This document shows, one piece after another, positions 36,460 through 38,196 of a DNA stretch of 38,196 bases; the first letter of the stretch is position 1; the number at the start of each line of letters is the position of its first letter. Made by a program: the position numbers and the translations under genes. The stretch comes from Ferruginibacter sp. (lineage in GTDB: Bacteria > Bacteroidota > Bacteroidia > Chitinophagales > Chitinophagaceae): positions 1 through 38,196 of the forward strand of contig JANXXM010000124.1 of NCBI GenBank assembly GCA_025350645.1. Direction: 5' to 3'. The notes under the pieces were generated by a model. It ran no database searches, was not told the origin of the DNA, and worked only from the letters and a program-made list of their open reading frames with translations.

Positions 36460-37719
36460 ATGGCAGACGTTTTTGAAAAATTAGTGAAAGATGGCGGGCC
36501 TATAGGTCAGCACATGGATAGAGCACATGGTTATTTTACCTTTCCAAAACTAGAAGGAGAACTGGGGCCAAAAATGCAGTTTCGTGGCAAAGAAATGACC
36601 GTTTGGAGTTTGAACAATTATCTTGGCCTGGTAAACCACCCGGATGTGCGCAAGGCAGATGCGGATGCAGCGGTGGCTTATGGTATGGGAAACCCCATGG
36701 GTGCAAGGATGATGAGCGGCAATACTGCCAAGCATGAAGAACTGGAAAATGTTATAAGCAAATTTGTGAGCAGGGAAGATACGATGCTGCTAAACTTTGG
36801 CTACCAGGGTATAATGAGTTGTATAGATGCATTGGTAAATAGAAGGGATGTAATTGTATATGATGCGGAAGCACATGCCTGTATTGTAGATGGTATACGG
36901 CTGCACATGGGCCACCGGTATGCTTTTAAACATAATGATGTAGCAGATTGCGAAAAGCAATTGCAAAGAGCTACTGACTATGCTGCAAAATTGGGCGGTG
37001 GTATTTTGGTAATAACAGAAGGTGTATTTGGTATGGATGGCGAGCAGGGTGTATTAAAAGAAATAGTTGCCCTAAAAAAGAAATATGATTTTAGGATTTT
37101 GATAGATGATGCGCATGGGTTTGGTTACATGGGGCCTACCGGTGCAGGTGCAGATGAGGCACAAGGCGTGCAACCCGAAATAGATTTATACTTTAGCACT
37201 TTTGTAAAAAGCATGGGCAGCATTGGCGCCTTTATAAGCGGGCCAAAAGCAGTTATAAAATACCTGCGTTATAATACCCGCTCTCAAATTTTTGCAAAAA
37301 GCCTGCCACTACTCATTGTAGAGGGAATGCTTAAAAGAATGCAAATGGTACTTACCATGCCGGAGCTTAGAGAAAAGCTGTGGGCAAATGTAGAGCGGCT
37401 GCAAACAGGGCTTAAAGAAAGAGGGTTTGATATAGGCAATACCAATAGCCCTGTAACGCCTATTTATATGAAAGGTGGCGTGCCGGAAGCTACCCAAATG
37501 GTAATGGACTTAAGAGAAAACTATCATATTTTTTGCAGTATTGTAGTATACCCGGTAATACCAAAAGGTGATATTATTTACAGGCTTATACCTACAGCAT
37601 CTCATAGTTTTGATGATGTAGATATAACCTTAAATGCATTTGAAGCTACCAAAAAAAAGCTGGATGCTGGAGAGTACAAAGCTGCCGATATACCAGACAT
37701 GGCAGATGTAGCAGTGTAG
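36460..37719 (+). CDS. PLP-dependent alpha-oxoamine synthase (serine palmitoyltransferase or sulfonolipid-synthase type)
   Basis: 419 residues of fold-type I. Motifs are LNNYLGLVNHPDV, GARMMSGNTAKHEELE, DAEAHACIVDG (H139, stacks on PLP), TEGVFGMDGEQG, LIDDAHGFGYMG (D217, H219) and TFVKSMGSIGAF with K250 as the PLP lysine. The family condenses an amino acid with an acyl-CoA or acyl-ACP. In Bacteroidota the close members make 3-ketosphinganine from serine, or the sulfonolipid (capnine) base from cysteate. The active site reads TFVKSMGSIGAF instead of the more usual TFSKSLASIGGF, which leaves the sulfonolipid alternative open. Cytosolic, no signal peptide. Monocistronic, with its own promoter and terminator. 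Confidence 0.88.
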   Translation: MADVFEKLVKDGGPIGQHMDRAHGYFTFPKLEGELGPKMQFRGKEMTVWSLNNYLGLVNHPDVRKADADAAVAYGMGNPMGARMMSGNTAKHEELENVISKFVSREDTMLLNFGYQGIMSCIDALVNRRDVIVYDAEAHACIVDGIRLHMGHRYAFKHNDVADCEKQLQRATDYAAKLGGGILVITEGVFGMDGEQGVLKEIVALKKKYDFRILIDDAHGFGYMGPTGAGADEAQGVQPEIDLYFSTFVKSMGSIGAFISGPKAVIKYLRYNTRSQIFAKSLPLLIVEGMLKRMQMVLTMPELREKLWANVERLQTGLKERGFDIGNTNSPVTPIYMKGGVPEATQMVMDLRENYHIFCSIVVYPVIPKGDIIYRLIPTASHSFDDVDITLNAFEATKKKLDAGEYKAADIPDMADVAV

Positions 37720-37734
37720 TTTTGCAAAAAAAAA

Positions 37735-37760
37735 CGAAGTTTTGCAACTTCGCTTTTTTT
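37735..37760 (+). terminator. Intrinsic terminator of the oxoamine synthase gene
   Basis: Perfect stem CGAAGTT/AACTTCG (37735-37741 and 37746-37752), 4-base loop TTGC, then C and seven T (37754-37760). An A-run on the left side makes it potentially bidirectional. It begins 16 bases after the stop codon. Confidence 0.88.
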
Positions 37761-38196
37761 AATTTATATTAATGTTACAGTTTTATATTCGTAGCATTAC
37801 ACTTTGCTCGTGTTTTTACATCAGCAAAATTAGCGTCTGTTTTAAATTTGTTACAATGACCACCGGTTTTTTTTAAGTAAATTTTACATAACAGTACAAA
37901 ACCGGAGAGTGCCGCATGTAGTGTTTAAAGAAATTCAATAAATGTGCGAATAGATAAATTCATCTGGCTAATATTGTTTTAAATTTATTGTCATTTTTGC
38001 GATGGCAGAATATTTATCTATAACTATGAGGAGTAAATCCCCTCATTTAATTTAAAGGTAATGTACTGAAATATAGTTGGTGGCTTTTTAGTTTAAAACC
38101 CTTTAATTGCGTTTGCCAACTCTAAGAGGAAGTAAGCTCTGCTGGAGAGCAACTTGTCAGCAATAAAGTTGGTGTTATTACGATAAATAAAAAGGG
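37761..38196. other. Non-coding right end of the window
   Basis: 436 bases to the window edge without a credible gene; the longest noticed short frame is 17 codons (38002-38055). From about 38075 onward there are several small inverted repeats with competing partners (see findings). The region may be the promoter and leader of a gene beyond the window. Confidence 0.5.

Noticed and set aside
38002..38055. 17-codon frame near the right end as a leader peptide
   Set aside because: Too short and without any codon pattern or adjacent gene in the window to support it.

Overview
The window looks like chromosomal DNA from a Bacteroidota bacterium, most likely of the Chitinophagaceae or a related family. 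The evidence is a low G+C content, type IX secretion/gliding genes (gldL, gldK), a SusC/SusD pair, a protein with a type IX C-terminal sorting domain, a DUF4271-hemD pair, and repeated TAnnTTTG promoter -7 elements close to start codons. I saw no phage, transposase, CRISPR array, rRNA or tRNA.

Layout. 1-2050 (minus): gldL (cut by the window edge) and gldK, the start of the usual gldKLMN motor/ring operon. 2179-9111: housekeeping genes, namely a DUF255 thioredoxin-like protein, hemD, a DUF4271 membrane protein, an Omp85/TamA-like barrel and, divergently, hemW. 9194-14228 (plus): an AraC regulator with a cysteine cluster, two unrecognised membrane proteins, dtd, a MazG-like pyrophosphohydrolase and a PhoD-like phosphoesterase.

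14304-33134 is a glycan-utilisation locus of about 19 kb. On the minus strand it has a susC-susD-DUF4874/4832-PKD/CBM9-like-galM operon, a surface-exported beta-helix protein, and a translationally coupled pair (NagX/HGSNAT-like membrane acyltransferase plus a second DUF4874/4832 protein). On the plus strand it has a LacI regulator, a NahK-like sugar kinase and a FucP-type MFS transporter. A Tat-exported protein on the minus strand is a GH109-type alpha-N-acetylgalactosaminidase that is easy to mistake for a dehydrogenase. Nine copies of a 10-bp LacI-type palindrome (consensus CAAACGYTTG) lie upstream of all these units, three times as pairs exactly 21 bp apart. They tie the locus into one regulon.

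Proposed working. Outer-membrane SusC/D and the surface lipoproteins bind and import an alpha-linked hexosamine glycan. The beta-helix protein and the two DUF4874/4832 proteins (candidate glycosidases) fragment it. The NagX-like protein may N-acetylate exposed amino sugars from the cytosolic side, after which GH109 removes terminal GalNAc. MFS, kinase and epimerase then take up and process the sugar. This would be a bacterial counterpart of the lysosomal HGSNAT plus alpha-N-acetylglucosaminidase pair; it is inference, not demonstrated.

33259-37719 holds a YcxB-like protein, a methyltransferase, a Crp/Fnr-type regulator, a secreted TPR-like protein, a G+C-rich structured intergenic element and an alpha-oxoamine synthase (serine palmitoyltransferase or sulfonolipid synthase type) with a clear terminator. 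The last 0.44 kb is non-coding with switch-like hairpins.
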